39,256 nt of DNA from Desulfobacterales bacterium (GCA_026983715.1 JALSTM010000216.1:1-39256), one strand, 5' to 3'. Shown: positions 1 through 9,454, numbered from the stretch's first letter. Notes: generated by a model from the sequence alone, not told the origin. Program-made: numbers and translations.

Positions 1-490
1 CTCTACAGAAAAAAAACCCCAGTTGGTTCTTACGGATATCAATCAGATAATGAAAGAACTCGCAAACTTGATGAAGCAACAGGCCGAGGAAAGCGGGATA
101 GAATTACGATTGGATCTTGACACGAGCTTACCTATGGTGAAAGTTGACCCTGCAGGCATTAGAAGGGCTCTCATAAATCTCGTTTCCAATGCTTTTGAGG
201 CATTTTCAGATAAGACTAGTAAGAGGAAAAGGATACGCTTTATAACCCGTTCCAAGCCCAACCGGGGGGTAATTCTTGTAAGCATTGAAGACAATGGTGA
301 TGGCATTCCACCGGATGTGGCCTCAAAAATGTTCGACCTTTTTGTTTCAACAAAGGGTAACAGAGGCACCGGACTGGGGCTCGTGGTTACGAAGAAAATC
401 GTGGAAGAACATAAGGGGAAAATAGTATACAAGACCAGGGTTGGCCACGGTACACGATTTACTATTGTTTTGCCCTATTCCGTGAAGTGA
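1..490 (+). CDS. Sensor histidine kinase, C-terminal ATPase part (5' truncated)
   Basis: This is the C-terminal end of a two-component histidine kinase. The frame is open to the left edge of the window (from base 2), so the N-terminal sensor and the phosphorylated-histidine region lie outside. What remains is the HATPase_c domain: an N-box (NLVSNAFEA), a G1 box (DNGDGIP), an F-box region (MFDLFVSTK) and a G2 box (GTGLGL), followed by the usual C-terminal strand. It would bind ATP and phosphorylate a histidine in its own dimer. The TTG at base 23 is not a believable start because it falls inside the fold. The gene converges on engB and their 3' ends overlap by 16 bp. The partner regulator cannot be seen. 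Confidence 0.9.
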   Translation, partial: STEKKPQLVLTDINQIMKELANLMKQQAEESGIELRLDLDTSLPMVKVDPAGIRRALINLVSNAFEAFSDKTSKRKRIRFITRSKPNRGVILVSIEDNGDGIPPDVASKMFDLFVSTKGNRGTGLGLVVTKKIVEEHKGKIVYKTRVGHGTRFTIVLPYSVK

Positions 491-1104
491 TCAATAGTTT
501 GAAGGCGTGTCGGAAAATCCAGAACACTGCAATAGCTAAGAAGCTTTTCCCACAACTCTTCTTTTCCCTGGCCGGTTTTGGCAGAGAAAAGGGAGATATC
601 TTCTTCATCAATTCCTAGTGTGGCTGCGATGAGCGTTTTTTGCTGTTTCTGTTTGTGGCGTTTCAGTTTGTCAGCCTTGGTGAGTACCACAAGGTAAGGT
701 ATTTTCCTCGAAACGAGCCACGAAACAAGGTTCAGGTCATCAGGTGACGGTGTACGCCTTATATCGAGAATGACAACCACCAGTTTAAGAGTTTCTCTCC
801 TGGTAAGGTAAGCTTCCACCATGGGTCCCCATTTTTTCCGTGCTTCCTTGGAAACTTTCGCGTAACCGTAACCGGGAAGATCCACAAACATTATTTCTTT
901 GTTAATCTCGAAAAAGTTAATTGTTTGAGTGCAACCGGGGGTTCGGCTCGTTCGCACCAACTTCTTTCTGTTAAGAAGCCTGTTAATCAACGAAGACTTC
1001 CCCACGTTTGAACGGCCGGCGAAGGCGACCTCAGGTAGTTTTGAATCCGGGTAATGCTCGGGTTTTACCGCAGACTTGACAAACTTTGCGCTTCTAATAT
1101 TCAT
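475..1104 (-). CDS. engB: Ribosome biogenesis GTPase EngB/YsxC/YihA
   Basis: This is a small TRAFAC-class GTPase of 209 residues, the usual length for the family, needed for late assembly of the 50S ribosomal subunit. The G-motifs are all present: P-loop GRSNVGKS at residues 30-37, a G2 threonine in RTPG near 55, DLPG at 75-78, TKAD at 142-145 and SAK near 174. It acts in the cytoplasm. It is the last gene of a long minus-strand run, 75 bp downstream of the aminotransferase gene, and its 3' end overlaps the convergent kinase gene by 16 bp. The larger gap before it suggests it may also have its own promoter. Identification is secure from the motifs and size. Confidence 0.96.
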   Translation of the reverse strand: MNIRSAKFVKSAVKPEHYPDSKLPEVAFAGRSNVGKSSLINRLLNRKKLVRTSRTPGCTQTINFFEINKEIMFVDLPGYGYAKVSKEARKKWGPMVEAYLTRRETLKLVVVILDIRRTPSPDDLNLVSWLVSRKIPYLVVLTKADKLKRHKQKQQKTLIAATLGIDEEDISLFSAKTGQGKEELWEKLLSYCSVLDFPTRLQTIDHFTE

Positions 1105-1179
1105 TTATCCCTATGTTAAGACCATAGTAAAAAAACAACATCAAGCCTCTCTGGGCTTTCGCTAAGGGGTGGGGGTTTC

Positions 1180-2334
1180 TCATGGAAACGTTTCCAGGAA
1201 AGTTCCCAATCTTTGGAGGGCTTCCTCTATGTTTTCCACAGAGTTGGCATAAGCAAAACGAATATACCCTTCGGCATTTTTACCGAAATCTATACCAGGT
1301 GTAACCCCCACACAAGTCTTCTCAAGGATGTTGAAAGCAAACTCGTATGAGTTATCCGTAAATCTTTTTGCGTTTGCAAGGACGTAAAAAGCACCGGTGG
1401 GCTCCGTTCTAATCCCGAAGCCGATATTTTTCAGACCTTGGATAAGTACTTTTCGACGCTGATCGTATGTCGATATCATTTGGCTGACATCTTTCTGAAC
1501 ATCTGGATCGGTTAGAGCCGTAATTCCAGCCCATTGAGAAATCGAATTTGCGGAAATAAAAAAATTCTGATGCATTTTCTGGATGGATCGTACCAGTTTT
1601 TTGGGGACAATCAGGTATCCCAGGCGCCATCCAGTCATGGCGTAAAGCTTGGAAAATCCGTTAAAGACTATGCAGTTATCGGTGTACTCCAGTATAGAGT
1701 GTGCCTTTTCTCCGTAGGTTAGGCCATGATAGATTTCGTCACTCAAGATAAGTATATCAAGGTCTACCAGGGATCTTAGAGTTTCCTCCGACAGAAGGGT
1801 GCCGGTGGGATTTGAGGGGGAATTTATGAGAATTCCTTTTGTGTTTTGGCTTAACCTAGCTTTTACGTTTTCTGTGTCGTACTGGAAAGCTCTTTCCTCG
1901 TATATCGGGACAGTCCTAGGAATACCTCTGAAGAACTTGATGAAGTTAGGGTAGCACGCATAGTGAGGATCAGAGATGATTATTTCGTCACCGGGTTCCA
2001 GGATTGCTGCGAAGGCCAGTAACATTGCAGGGGAAGTTCCAGAAGTTACGATCACCTGTTCGGGGTCAATGGATTTAAGCTGGTATGTCTTGCAATAGTA
2101 ATCGGCGATAGTTTCTCGAAGTTCAAGAAGTCCGAGGCTGTGGGTATAGCCTGTTTTGCCCTCCTTAATTGCCCTTATTGCTGCTTCCTTGATAGGCTCT
2201 GGAGTATCGAAGTCCGGTTCACCTACTTCAAGGTGAATAACGTGTTGCCCGCATTTTTCTATTGCCTGGGCACGTTCAAGAACTTCCATCACCATGAAGG
2301 GGTTTATCTGTGAGCAACGTTCGGGTTGCATCAT
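1180..2334 (-). CDS. PLP-dependent aminotransferase, class I/II
   Basis: This is a fold-type I aminotransferase of 384 residues. Lys229 in GFSKLYAMTGWR is the Schiff-base lysine. NPTG (175-178) and the aspartate in LSDEIYHGL (Asp199) contact the cofactor. A C-terminal YIRFAYA supplies the carboxylate-binding arginine. It should move an amino group between an amino acid and a 2-oxo acid. The exact substrate cannot be read; aspartate, aromatic or alanine-type activities are all possible. It lies 9 bp downstream of a TPR lipoprotein gene, in the same run as hisG and hisI. A HisC role is conceivable from that context, but the sequence resembles the AspC/AlaT-like group more than HisC. Family certain, substrate unknown. 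Confidence 0.92.
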   Translation of the reverse strand: MMQPERCSQINPFMVMEVLERAQAIEKCGQHVIHLEVGEPDFDTPEPIKEAAIRAIKEGKTGYTHSLGLLELRETIADYYCKTYQLKSIDPEQVIVTSGTSPAMLLAFAAILEPGDEIIISDPHYACYPNFIKFFRGIPRTVPIYEERAFQYDTENVKARLSQNTKGILINSPSNPTGTLLSEETLRSLVDLDILILSDEIYHGLTYGEKAHSILEYTDNCIVFNGFSKLYAMTGWRLGYLIVPKKLVRSIQKMHQNFFISANSISQWAGITALTDPDVQKDVSQMISTYDQRRKVLIQGLKNIGFGIRTEPTGAFYVLANAKRFTDNSYEFAFNILEKTCVGVTPGIDFGKNAEGYIRFAYANSVENIEEALQRLGTFLETFP

Positions 2335-2343
2335 AACGAGATT

Positions 2344-3159
2344 CTACCTGATAACTCGGTTGTACTGGTTGTAGTGCTTAAGCCTCCTGAGGTAAAGTTC
2401 AGCTTTATCGGAAAGCTCAGTGGCGGGGGCAAGTATCCGTACTCTTTCAAATGCCCCGACTGCTTTCTTGTACTCTCCGAGAGCGCAATAAACTCTGCCT
2501 AGATTGTAATAAACATTGGGGTTTTGCGTGTTAATGAGCAAGGCTTTTTCGTAGTAAAGTTTTGCTTCTTCAAGCTTTCCCTGCATTTCTGAGATAACTC
2601 CAAGCTTAAAAAAAGCCCTTGAAAACTTGGGGGCAATTTGGATGGCAGTCTTGTAACTCTTGATTGCCTCATCATAATTTTTCTTACCTTCATAGGCTCT
2701 GCCAAGATTAAAGTACGCGTAGTGAGGGGTTTTATAATATATATCCGTTGCCGCCTTTTCCAGCCACTTTATCGCCTTGTCATATTGTTTCATGTCAATG
2801 TAAAGGGACCCCAATGCATTATACGCTTCCGGGTAATCGGGTTTTAACCGGAGGGCTTCTTTTAGGTGACCGAGTGCCTTATCGTAGAGCCCCTTAGCCC
2901 GGTAAACGATAGAAAGATCATAATGAACCTGCGGATCAGTGGGATTTGCCTCCAAAACCTTCTGCAAATGTTTGAGGGCAGCGGGATAGTTCCTCAAGGC
3001 AAGTTGCCTTTCCGCCATTTCCCTTTCTTTTGTCACAGAAGTTGAGGTTGACTCTCCAGCGGGAGGAGCCGAGGCACACGAGGTAAGAACAACCAGGCAT
3101 GCTGCCATGCATAAGGTGGTAAAGTAATATAAAAGTACATCTGTTTCATGCGACTTCAT
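2344..3159 (-). CDS. TPR-repeat lipoprotein
   Basis: This is a 271-residue protein with a lipoprotein signal peptide: a hydrophobic stretch ends in the lipobox LTSC, with Cys28 as the predicted lipidated residue. The rest (about residues 45-265) is a chain of roughly six tetratricopeptide repeats, seen as repeating NLG/A..Y..P patterns. It would sit on the periplasmic face of a membrane and act as a protein-binding scaffold. PilF/PilW/Tgl pilotins of type IV pili have this architecture, but so do other TPR lipoproteins, so no specific role is assigned. An AGAGGT ribosome site precedes the ATG. It is packed between hisG (9 bp) and the aminotransferase gene (9 bp). Confidence 0.88.
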   Translation of the reverse strand: MKSHETDVLLYYFTTLCMAACLVVLTSCASAPPAGESTSTSVTKEREMAERQLALRNYPAALKHLQKVLEANPTDPQVHYDLSIVYRAKGLYDKALGHLKEALRLKPDYPEAYNALGSLYIDMKQYDKAIKWLEKAATDIYYKTPHYAYFNLGRAYEGKKNYDEAIKSYKTAIQIAPKFSRAFFKLGVISEMQGKLEEAKLYYEKALLINTQNPNVYYNLGRVYCALGEYKKAVGAFERVRILAPATELSDKAELYLRRLKHYNQYNRVIR

Positions 3160-3168
3160 GATTGACCT

Positions 3169-4041
3169 CTAGATGACCTTGTTTAAAGGATATTCTATGA
3201 TTCCTTCCGCTCCCCTCTTCATCAGTTTTGGTATAAGCTCCCTTACAACTTCCTTGGAAACCACGGTTTCTACGGATAACCATGAGCTCTGGTAAAGATG
3301 AGCAATAGTTGGGGAGGTAAGGCTCGGGAGAATGTCCACCACATTTTGTAACTTATCTTCGGGAACATTCATCTTGATTCCTACCAAGCTCTCAGCTTTC
3401 AGGGCGCCCTTCAAAAGGAGCGCAATTTGCTCTATTTTCTCTCTTTTCCACGGATCATTCCATGCGTCGTGGTTGGCAATAAGCTGCGTGTTAGATTGCA
3501 TTAATTCCTTGACAATTCGCAAGCCATTGGCTTCAAGAGTCCTGCCCGTTTCCGTAACTTCCACAATTGCATCAGCCAGGCCTGCGATTACCTTAGCTTC
3601 TGTAGCTCCCCAGGAAAATTCTACATCCACGTTAACACCGATTTTCTCAAAGTAGCGCCTCGTGAAATTTACCAGTTCGGTTGCTATCTTTTTGCCTTCG
3701 AGGTCTTCGGGTTTCTCAATGGCAGAATCCGCCCGTACCGCCAAAACCCACCTGGCCGGTCTCTGGCTGACCTTTGAATAGATTAAGTCGGAAACGACAT
3801 AAACGTCGGAATCATTCTCCATTGTCCAGTCTTTTCCCGTGAGACCGGCGTCAAAGGTTCCGCTTTCCACATACCTTGACATTTCCTGGGCCCTGCAGAT
3901 AGAACAACTGATCTCGCTGTCGTTTATCTCCGGGAAATAATTTCTAGAAGTAAGTGTAATTTTCCATCCGGATTTTTTAAACAAGTTAATCGTAGCTTCC
4001 TGTAGACTTCCCTTTGGAATCCCCAATTTCAGGATTTTCAC
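3169..4041 (-). CDS. hisG: ATP phosphoribosyltransferase, long form
   Basis: This is the first enzyme of histidine biosynthesis, joining ATP and PRPP to give phosphoribosyl-ATP. At 290 residues it is the long form, with two catalytic periplasmic-binding-like lobes (about 1-215) and a C-terminal ACT-like regulatory domain (about 216-290). The long form works as a hexamer inhibited by histidine and does not need HisZ. The N-terminus ([13 protein letters not shown]) and the stretch around GLTGKDW fit the family. Its ATG overlaps the hisI stop by 4 bp, so translation is probably coupled. Only hisI and hisG of the pathway are in the window. Confidence 0.96.
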   Translation of the reverse strand: MKILKLGIPKGSLQEATINLFKKSGWKITLTSRNYFPEINDSEISCSICRAQEMSRYVESGTFDAGLTGKDWTMENDSDVYVVSDLIYSKVSQRPARWVLAVRADSAIEKPEDLEGKKIATELVNFTRRYFEKIGVNVDVEFSWGATEAKVIAGLADAIVEVTETGRTLEANGLRIVKELMQSNTQLIANHDAWNDPWKREKIEQIALLLKGALKAESLVGIKMNVPEDKLQNVVDILPSLTSPTIAHLYQSSWLSVETVVSKEVVRELIPKLMKRGAEGIIEYPLNKVI

Positions 4042-4421
4042 TTTCCGTATACCTCCTTTGGATCGAATATTTTTTCAGCAACAATTTCCACTTCTTTCTC
4101 ATGAAGTCTTCTATAAAAACAGGTTTCATAGCCGGTATGACATGCAGCTCCCCCGATCTGGTCTACCTTGAGCAGTACGGTATCATCGTCACAATCTATC
4201 AATATCTCCTTTACTTTCTGTACATTACCGGATGTGCCACCTTTGTGCCACAGTTTTTTTCGACTGCGACTCCAATAGTGTGCCTCTTTTGTCTCCCATG
4301 TTTTGTCCCATGCTTCCTTGTTCATGTAAGCCAGCATGAGCACCCTACCCGTGGATGCGTCTTGCGTTATTACTGGAACCAACCCGTTACCCTTTTCGAA
4401 ATCAGGTTCCACTGGTGCCAT
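4038..4421 (-). CDS. hisI: Phosphoribosyl-AMP cyclohydrolase
   Basis: This is the third step of histidine biosynthesis, opening the adenine ring of PR-AMP. The protein is 127 residues and lacks the PR-ATP pyrophosphatase (HisE) half of fused enzymes. The metal-binding and catalytic motifs are visible: DCDDD, CHTG and CFYRR near the C-terminus, with Zn and Mg ligands from cysteines and aspartates. I chose the ATG at 4421 because AGGAGG sits 8 bases upstream. A longer reading to 4478 would add 19 unconserved residues and overlap the end of rlmN. The stop overlaps the hisG start (ATGA arrangement). Confidence 0.95.
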   Translation of the reverse strand: MAPVEPDFEKGNGLVPVITQDASTGRVLMLAYMNKEAWDKTWETKEAHYWSRSRKKLWHKGGTSGNVQKVKEILIDCDDDTVLLKVDQIGGAACHTGYETCFYRRLHEKEVEIVAEKIFDPKEVYGK

Positions 4422-4474
4422 TTCAAATACCTCCTCATGATTGAACCACGAAAAATCCAAAATTGAAAAAATAC

Positions 4475-5536
4475 TCAATTTGCAACAGAAATTCTCTTAT
4501 CCTCTTTTTGAGCGAAGCAGGATGAACCCAGCTGGCCACACGCAGCGCCGACATCCTCGCCTCTACTCTCCCTTATGATTGCTGTCAAATGGTTCTCAAA
4601 AAGAATTTCCTGAAACCGCAGAATGTTTTTCTCGCTAGGTCTCCTAAATTCTGTTCCCGGATGAGGGTTAAAAGGGATCAGATTAACTTTGGCTCTTTGA
4701 CCCTTCAGTATTTCAACCAAATTTTTTGCATCGTCCGGCGAATCGTTTATCCCGTCAATCAAGATATATTCAAACGTAATCCTTTTCCTCCTCGGAAGCG
4801 GAAATTCTCTACACGCTTTGAGCAGTTCTTTCAAGGGATATTTTCTATTTACGGGCATCAAGAAGCTTCTCGTTTCATCTGTTGTGGCATTAAGTGATAT
4901 TGCAAGGTTGACCCGGAGTCCCTCATGCCCGAGTTTTCTCAGTTGAGGTACAAGGCCTGCCGTTGATAGCGTTATGCGCCTGGGCGAAAACTGGAGTCCC
5001 AGGTTTTCCGTGATAATCCGCATTGCTGCAACGATATTTTCGTAGTTGGCCAGCGGTTCGCCCATCCCCATGAAAACCAGGTTGGTGATCCTATTTTTTA
5101 CCAGTTTTGATCTTTTCGCAAGGCAGATTTGATCCACGATTTCCCCCGGCTGAAGGTTTCGTTTTAAACCCATCTTGCCGGTGGCACAAAATGCACATCC
5201 CATGGCACAACCTACCTGGCTTGAGACGCAAAGGGTATAACGGGTATCATCCGGGATCCATACGCTTTCTATTACATAACCATCATGGGTCCCGAAGAGG
5301 AACTTTACAGAACCATCCCTTGATTTTAGCTCCTTGGTAACATCCAAGGTATCTACCCTGAAGAGCTTCTCAAGAGTTACCCGGAACTTTCCGGGAATGT
5401 CTGTCATATCGGAAAAATTGGTAGTATTTTTCTGGTAGAGCCATTTATAAATCTGCCTGGCCCTGAACGCGGGTTCTCCCAATTGTTGAATTTCTTGTTC
5501 TAGGTCTTCCAGTTTAAGATTTTTTATGTATTGCAT
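4475..5536 (-). CDS. rlmN: Dual-specificity 23S rRNA A2503 / tRNA A37 C2-methyltransferase
   Basis: This is a radical SAM enzyme that methylates C2 of A2503 in 23S rRNA, and A37 of some tRNAs. The [4Fe-4S] cluster motif CxxxCxxC is at Cys110, Cys114 and Cys117 (CAMGCAFC). The methyl-carrying cysteine is Cys333 in AACGQL near the C-terminus. GMGEPLANY is the usual SAM-binding GGEP-like motif. At 353 residues it has family length. It lies 12 bp downstream of the HDAC gene and just before hisI, within the same minus-strand run. Absence of the Cfr-type sequence pattern and the conserved RlmN N-terminus make RlmN much more likely than the resistance enzyme Cfr. Confidence 0.96.
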   Translation of the reverse strand: MQYIKNLKLEDLEQEIQQLGEPAFRARQIYKWLYQKNTTNFSDMTDIPGKFRVTLEKLFRVDTLDVTKELKSRDGSVKFLFGTHDGYVIESVWIPDDTRYTLCVSSQVGCAMGCAFCATGKMGLKRNLQPGEIVDQICLAKRSKLVKNRITNLVFMGMGEPLANYENIVAAMRIITENLGLQFSPRRITLSTAGLVPQLRKLGHEGLRVNLAISLNATTDETRSFLMPVNRKYPLKELLKACREFPLPRRKRITFEYILIDGINDSPDDAKNLVEILKGQRAKVNLIPFNPHPGTEFRRPSEKNILRFQEILFENHLTAIIRESRGEDVGAACGQLGSSCFAQKEDKRISVAN

Positions 5537-5548
5537 TTTCAGCAGAAC

Positions 5549-6856
5549 TTACCTGGCAATGTATTTTTTAGCAGGGCGATCTTGAAGATAGACGTAATCA
5601 AATCTTCTTCGGTCCGCTTCTTCGAACCACCGGTAACCCATATCCCTGCAGATGCTACAGGCTTTCCGTGGAATCATGATTGCGCAAATTCTTTTGCGTC
5701 CAAGCGCTTGCGAGTCTATCTTCAAGGCGCCGGCGCAATCATTGCACAAAACCACTTCTTCTATCTGGTTTTCAGTTATATTATCAGTATCGTAATAGAT
5801 CTGGCGGTTCCTTGTTTTAGTTTCTCCTTTTGCTCTTACCTTGGGAACCATTTCATCTATGTTCTTTCTGAATTCGTTTATTTCTTCGCACAATTCCTTG
5901 ATGTACTCGGTATTGCTGCGGGGTTGTTTTATCTTTTCATAATCGTAATCAGGTTCCACCACTCGATCATAATTGAGCCCGGCCATGGCCAGTATAATAC
6001 CGAGGTTTACATAGGGCAATGCCCCTTCAATGGAATATCCTCCCTCTAGAACAGCAATGTCGGCACCTAGCCTACTGGTCAATTTTGCGTACCCCTGGGC
6101 TGAAAAATTCATGTTGGTAATGGGGTCAGTATAATGATTATCCTGTCCTGCCGAGTTAATAATAAGTTCGGGTTTAAAATCATCCAGGGCTGGCAAAACG
6201 ACTTCCTCGAGGGCGTAAAGGAACCCTTCTTCGGAAGTCTTTGGAGGTAGAGGAATATTTATGGTAGTTCCGAGGGCATTGGGACCTCCCATTTCGTAAT
6301 GGAAGCCGCTTCCGGGATAGAGGGTTCTCCCATCCTGGTGAATAGAGATGTATAGGGTGTCAGGATCGTGCCAATAGATGTCCTGAGTTCCGTCCCCATG
6401 GTGGCAGTCGGTATCAACTATTGCTATGCGGTCGACGCCAAATTTATCTCGTATGTATTCAATCATGATTGCTTCTATGTTGATGTTACAAAACCCCCGT
6501 GCCCCGTGTACTACCCTCATGCTGTGGTGCCCCGGGGGGCGTACAAGCGCAAAGCCTCTATTAACCTTTCTGTTGAGCACCGCCTCAGCAACGGTAATTG
6601 CTCCACCGGCACTGATCAAGTGCGACTCCGTGGTGACCGCTCTTTCATCGGGTACGCAAAAATGAACCCGCTGGATGTCTTCTATCGTAGCAAGCTCCGG
6701 TTTATACTCGACGATGCCTTCTATGTCGAAAAGGCCTTCCTCGAATATCTGGTCTTGAGTGTAAAGGAGTCTTTCTTCCCGTTCCGGATGAGTGGGTGAA
6801 ATTGCCCAATCAAATGCCGGAAAAAAAACCAAAGCCAAAGGATGTTTTGCTTTCAT
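5549..6856 (-). CDS. HDAC-superfamily deacetylase with C-terminal cysteine-rich extension
   Basis: This is a class II-like zinc deacetylase of the arginase/HDAC fold. The active site is complete: His110-His111 (PPGHH), zinc ligands Asp150 and His152 (DTDCHHGDG) and Asp239 (SAGQD), and the transition-state tyrosine Tyr274 (EGGYS). The usual SAGFD is SAGQD here, a change beside the zinc site. Bacterial relatives deacetylate acetylpolyamines, acetoin-pathway proteins (AcuC) or other N-acyl amides. The catalytic domain ends near residue 300. About 135 further residues include Cys371/Cys374 and Cys400/Cys403, a likely zinc ribbon, plus Cys391. It lies 11 bp downstream of a hydantoinase-like gene, suggesting a shared N-acyl or cyclic amide substrate. 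Fold sure, substrate unknown. Confidence 0.93.
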   Translation of the reverse strand: MKAKHPLALVFFPAFDWAISPTHPEREERLLYTQDQIFEEGLFDIEGIVEYKPELATIEDIQRVHFCVPDERAVTTESHLISAGGAITVAEAVLNRKVNRGFALVRPPGHHSMRVVHGARGFCNINIEAIMIEYIRDKFGVDRIAIVDTDCHHGDGTQDIYWHDPDTLYISIHQDGRTLYPGSGFHYEMGGPNALGTTINIPLPPKTSEEGFLYALEEVVLPALDDFKPELIINSAGQDNHYTDPITNMNFSAQGYAKLTSRLGADIAVLEGGYSIEGALPYVNLGIILAMAGLNYDRVVEPDYDYEKIKQPRSNTEYIKELCEEINEFRKNIDEMVPKVRAKGETKTRNRQIYYDTDNITENQIEEVVLCNDCAGALKIDSQALGRKRICAIMIPRKACSICRDMGYRWFEEADRRRFDYVYLQDRPAKKYIAR

Positions 6857-6867
6857 AAAAAAACCTT

Positions 6868-8520
6868 TTACGCTGTTATTATCCCGGGCTTTATCTGGGC
6901 TTTTACCCGGATATTTTTTCCCGTGGTGTAGAAACCTCTGACCATGTTGAATTCCATTTCTTCCACGAGTTCCATTTCGATTTCATTTTCGCTGCAGCCA
7001 AGGGCTAAAGCCTTTTTTCTCAGCAAGCTGTAAGCTTTACCAATGGCATCCTGCCTGGTGAAAGTCTGGGATACACGTTCCTTATAGTCCATTTCAGGAA
7101 CGAGCAAAAAACCCTGCTCCGTGTCCACAAACACGGTTACTGCACAGGTGGTTCGGGCACATGCGGCACCTATTGCATTGGTTACCTCGGGATTCTCCGC
7201 TACGAATGCATCCAGTTCAGAAAGTTCACACAACTTGGATGCAAAGTAGGGAGCCGGGCCACCAACCACAAGTAGGCTCTTTACATCCACCTGGTAGCCG
7301 GTTAAAAGTTCCTTTATCGTGTAGACCGGTTTCTTGTTTATTTCTTTCACCATGCGGTTCAACGCCGTTAATATCTCAGAGCAGGTTTTTTCAAAAACTT
7401 GTGCTGCTGCTTTCTCGGGAGAAACGCCGATTTTGTCTGCTACCAGTTTCATCCCTTCCATGGCCTTCTCCCTGTTTCCGTCGGCGCTCAACCCCAGCGT
7501 AATGATAGCATCGGTAGGGGTTGGCCTTGGCCCCCCGTAGGCCATCGCAGGACCGATTCTTTCGGGACCTATCGTGATACGATCCCCTTCAACCCTGACC
7601 ACACTATCCCCTCCAATTCCCACGGACATGGTTTTAAATGACCGTACGAGGGTATTGTATCGATCAATTTTTATTCCGAGAGGTTCAAAAAGGGGCACTT
7701 TATCCACAAGTATCGCCATGTCTGTTGTTGTGCCTCCGATATCAAGGACTGCCGTTGTCGGAGAATCCGGAGGATCGAGAAGAGCCCCAGTGATGCTTGC
7801 GGCCGGGCCTGATAGAATAGTTTGGACAGGTTGTTCAAGAGAGGCATCTAGGTTTAGAGTGCCGCCGTCCGCCTTAAGAATAAAAGGAATTTTTTCTATT
7901 CTGTGCTTTTGGAGCGAATCTCGCACTGAATTGAAAAAATTCGTGTGAATCGGTTGAACGGCAGAATTCAGATACGTGGTCGCAATTCTTCTCGGAAAGT
8001 TTAAATTGCCCGAGATCAGGTGTCCGAGGCATACGTGGTCAAACTTGTCTTTTAAGATTTCTCTAATCGTTAGTTCCTGGACAGGATTGCGCACGGAAAA
8101 TTTTCCAATTACTGCAACCTGCCTTATTCCAGCCTTTTCAAATTTCTTGGCAGCGTTCAAAACTTCCACCCGCTTTATTGGTTTTACCTCTCTTCCCCGG
8201 TGATCAACGTAACCAGTTATCGGAACGTAATGATCACCTACTGAGAATTCTTCCGGGTCGATGCCGGGACCGCTGACTACTATTACGCCTACAGGATCCA
8301 CCTTGCCTTGCACTATTGCATTTGTTCCAAGAGTGGTACTCAATACCAGGCGATGTAGTTTCTCGGGAGATTTATTTTTGAGTATTGCCGACAGAGCACT
8401 CAAGACGCTTTCTAATAAGTTGTCCGATTGGGTAGGTACTTTTACTTTTTCTTCCACTTCTCCGTGGTTAACCAGTACTACATCTACATGTGTTCCTCCA
8501 ACGTCGAGACCAACCAGCAT
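6868..8520 (-). CDS. Hydantoinase/oxoprolinase family protein (HyuA-like, short)
   Basis: This protein has the ASKHA (actin-like) ATPase fold of the hydantoinase A / 5-oxoprolinase group. Two phosphate-binding loops are clear: GLDVGGTHVDVVLV at the N-terminus and DIGGTTTDMAIL mid-protein. Relatives use ATP to open cyclic imides such as hydantoins or 5-oxoproline. At 550 residues it is shorter than classical HyuA (about 680), and no HyuB partner gene is adjacent. The ATG follows an AGGA-like site, and it is the first gene of the minus-strand run, with the HDAC gene 11 bp behind it. The pairing with a deacetylase suggests a two-step amide-hydrolysis route, but this is inference. It could also be an activator-type ATPase. 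Confidence 0.88.
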   Translation of the reverse strand: MLVGLDVGGTHVDVVLVNHGEVEEKVKVPTQSDNLLESVLSALSAILKNKSPEKLHRLVLSTTLGTNAIVQGKVDPVGVIVVSGPGIDPEEFSVGDHYVPITGYVDHRGREVKPIKRVEVLNAAKKFEKAGIRQVAVIGKFSVRNPVQELTIREILKDKFDHVCLGHLISGNLNFPRRIATTYLNSAVQPIHTNFFNSVRDSLQKHRIEKIPFILKADGGTLNLDASLEQPVQTILSGPAASITGALLDPPDSPTTAVLDIGGTTTDMAILVDKVPLFEPLGIKIDRYNTLVRSFKTMSVGIGGDSVVRVEGDRITIGPERIGPAMAYGGPRPTPTDAIITLGLSADGNREKAMEGMKLVADKIGVSPEKAAAQVFEKTCSEILTALNRMVKEINKKPVYTIKELLTGYQVDVKSLLVVGGPAPYFASKLCELSELDAFVAENPEVTNAIGAACARTTCAVTVFVDTEQGFLLVPEMDYKERVSQTFTRQDAIGKAYSLLRKKALALGCSENEIEMELVEEMEFNMVRGFYTTGKNIRVKAQIKPGIITA

Positions 8521-8731
8521 TGCCGTTTCCTTTTAATTATTATTTACTTGTTGTACTAACGCAAGGATAGCAATGCTAACCAAAATGAATCTTCATGTCA
8601 AAGAAATTTGTGCCTGTTGTCACTCATACAAAAGATCCCGATAGAGATTTACAACTAGTGGAAAAACAGGTAAGATTTTCTTCCGACAGTATCTTGAAAA
8701 TGAGATGGCGAGCATGTGGGAGCGATGATAC
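8521..8731. other. Divergent intergenic region (hydantoinase-like / rhomboid)
   Basis: This 211-bp AT-rich gap separates the divergent minus-strand run from the rhomboid-led plus-strand run, so it should hold promoters for both. I saw no site close enough to consensus to mark. A GGGAG ribosome site is visible 9 bases before the rhomboid ATG at 8732. Confidence 0.5.
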
Positions 8732-9454
8732 ATGATACCTCTTAGAGATAAAAATCCTTCTCCTGTATTTCCTTATGTGAACATTGCGATCATTGTTGTT
8801 AACGTGTTGGTTTTTTTCTACGAACTTCATCTGGGGCCATTGCTACAGCGGTTCATATTCTATTACGGAATAGTTCCGGTTAGGTACTTTGACCCGCGAA
8901 TTTCCCAGTACTTTTCCTTTGTTGATCAACTTGTCCCTTTGTTCACATCTATGTTTCTCCATGGGGGATGGCTTCATCTCATTGGAAATATGTGGACTCT
9001 ATATATCTTTGGCGATAACGTGGAAGGATATCTCGGACATTTTAGATACTTTATATTTTATATACTGTGCGGTCTCATAGCGGCTTTGATACACCTTATT
9101 ACAAATGCTCATTCCCAACTTCCTACTATTGGTGCAAGCGGAGCCATTGCAGGAGTAATGGGAGCGTACTTTTTGCTCTACCCGCACGCAAGGATTCTAA
9201 GCCTGATCCCGATTTTCTTTTTCTTCACCATAGTGGAAATACCGGCCTATGTCTTTCTTGGTTTCTGGTTTTTCATCCAATTTTTCAGTGGTACTTTTGC
9301 TATTGCAAGCGGAGCAAACCAGTTTGGCGGCATTGCCTGGTGGGCGCATGTAGGAGGTTTTGCAGGTGGGTATGTTTTGCTCAAGACGGTCTTTGGGCCT
9401 GCTACGGTTCGCGGAAAAGACAGGAGATGGTCCCGGTTTAGAAAGAGGTCTTAA
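8732..9454 (+). CDS. Rhomboid-family intramembrane serine protease
   Basis: This is a six-helix or larger membrane protease of 240 residues that cuts substrate transmembrane helices inside the bilayer. The catalytic dyad is present: Ser136 in GASGAIAG (GxSG) and His206 in AHVGG. The conserved HGGWLHLIGNM of the loop and second helix is at about residues 77-87. Transmembrane segments are evident at about 15-33, 80-94, 104-124, 135-150, 160-186 and 200-218. The stop overlaps the livF start by one base (TAATG), so translation is coupled. Bacterial rhomboids of this type are common and their substrates are rarely known. Catalytic competence is well supported, the substrate is not. Confidence 0.94.
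   Translation: MIPLRDKNPSPVFPYVNIAIIVVNVLVFFYELHLGPLLQRFIFYYGIVPVRYFDPRISQYFSFVDQLVPLFTSMFLHGGWLHLIGNMWTLYIFGDNVEGYLGHFRYFIFYILCGLIAALIHLITNAHSQLPTIGASGAIAGVMGAYFLLYPHARILSLIPIFFFFTIVEIPAYVFLGFWFFIQFFSGTFAIASGANQFGGIAWWAHVGGFAGGYVLLKTVFGPATVRGKDRRWSRFRKRS

Noticed and set aside
1129-1158. Possible minus-strand terminator between the aminotransferase gene and engB
   Set aside because: The stem AAGCC/GGCTT is only 5 bp and the T-run is 7 bases away from it, too weak to annotate.
4422-4478. Longer N-terminus for HisI
   Set aside because: The additional 19 residues are not conserved in HisI, would overlap rlmN, and a perfect AGGAGG marks the ATG at 4421.
5173-5215. TGGCACAAAATGCACA inside rlmN resembles a sigma-54 site
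   Set aside because: The -12 element is two bases too close, and the site lies within a coding region on the opposite strand.
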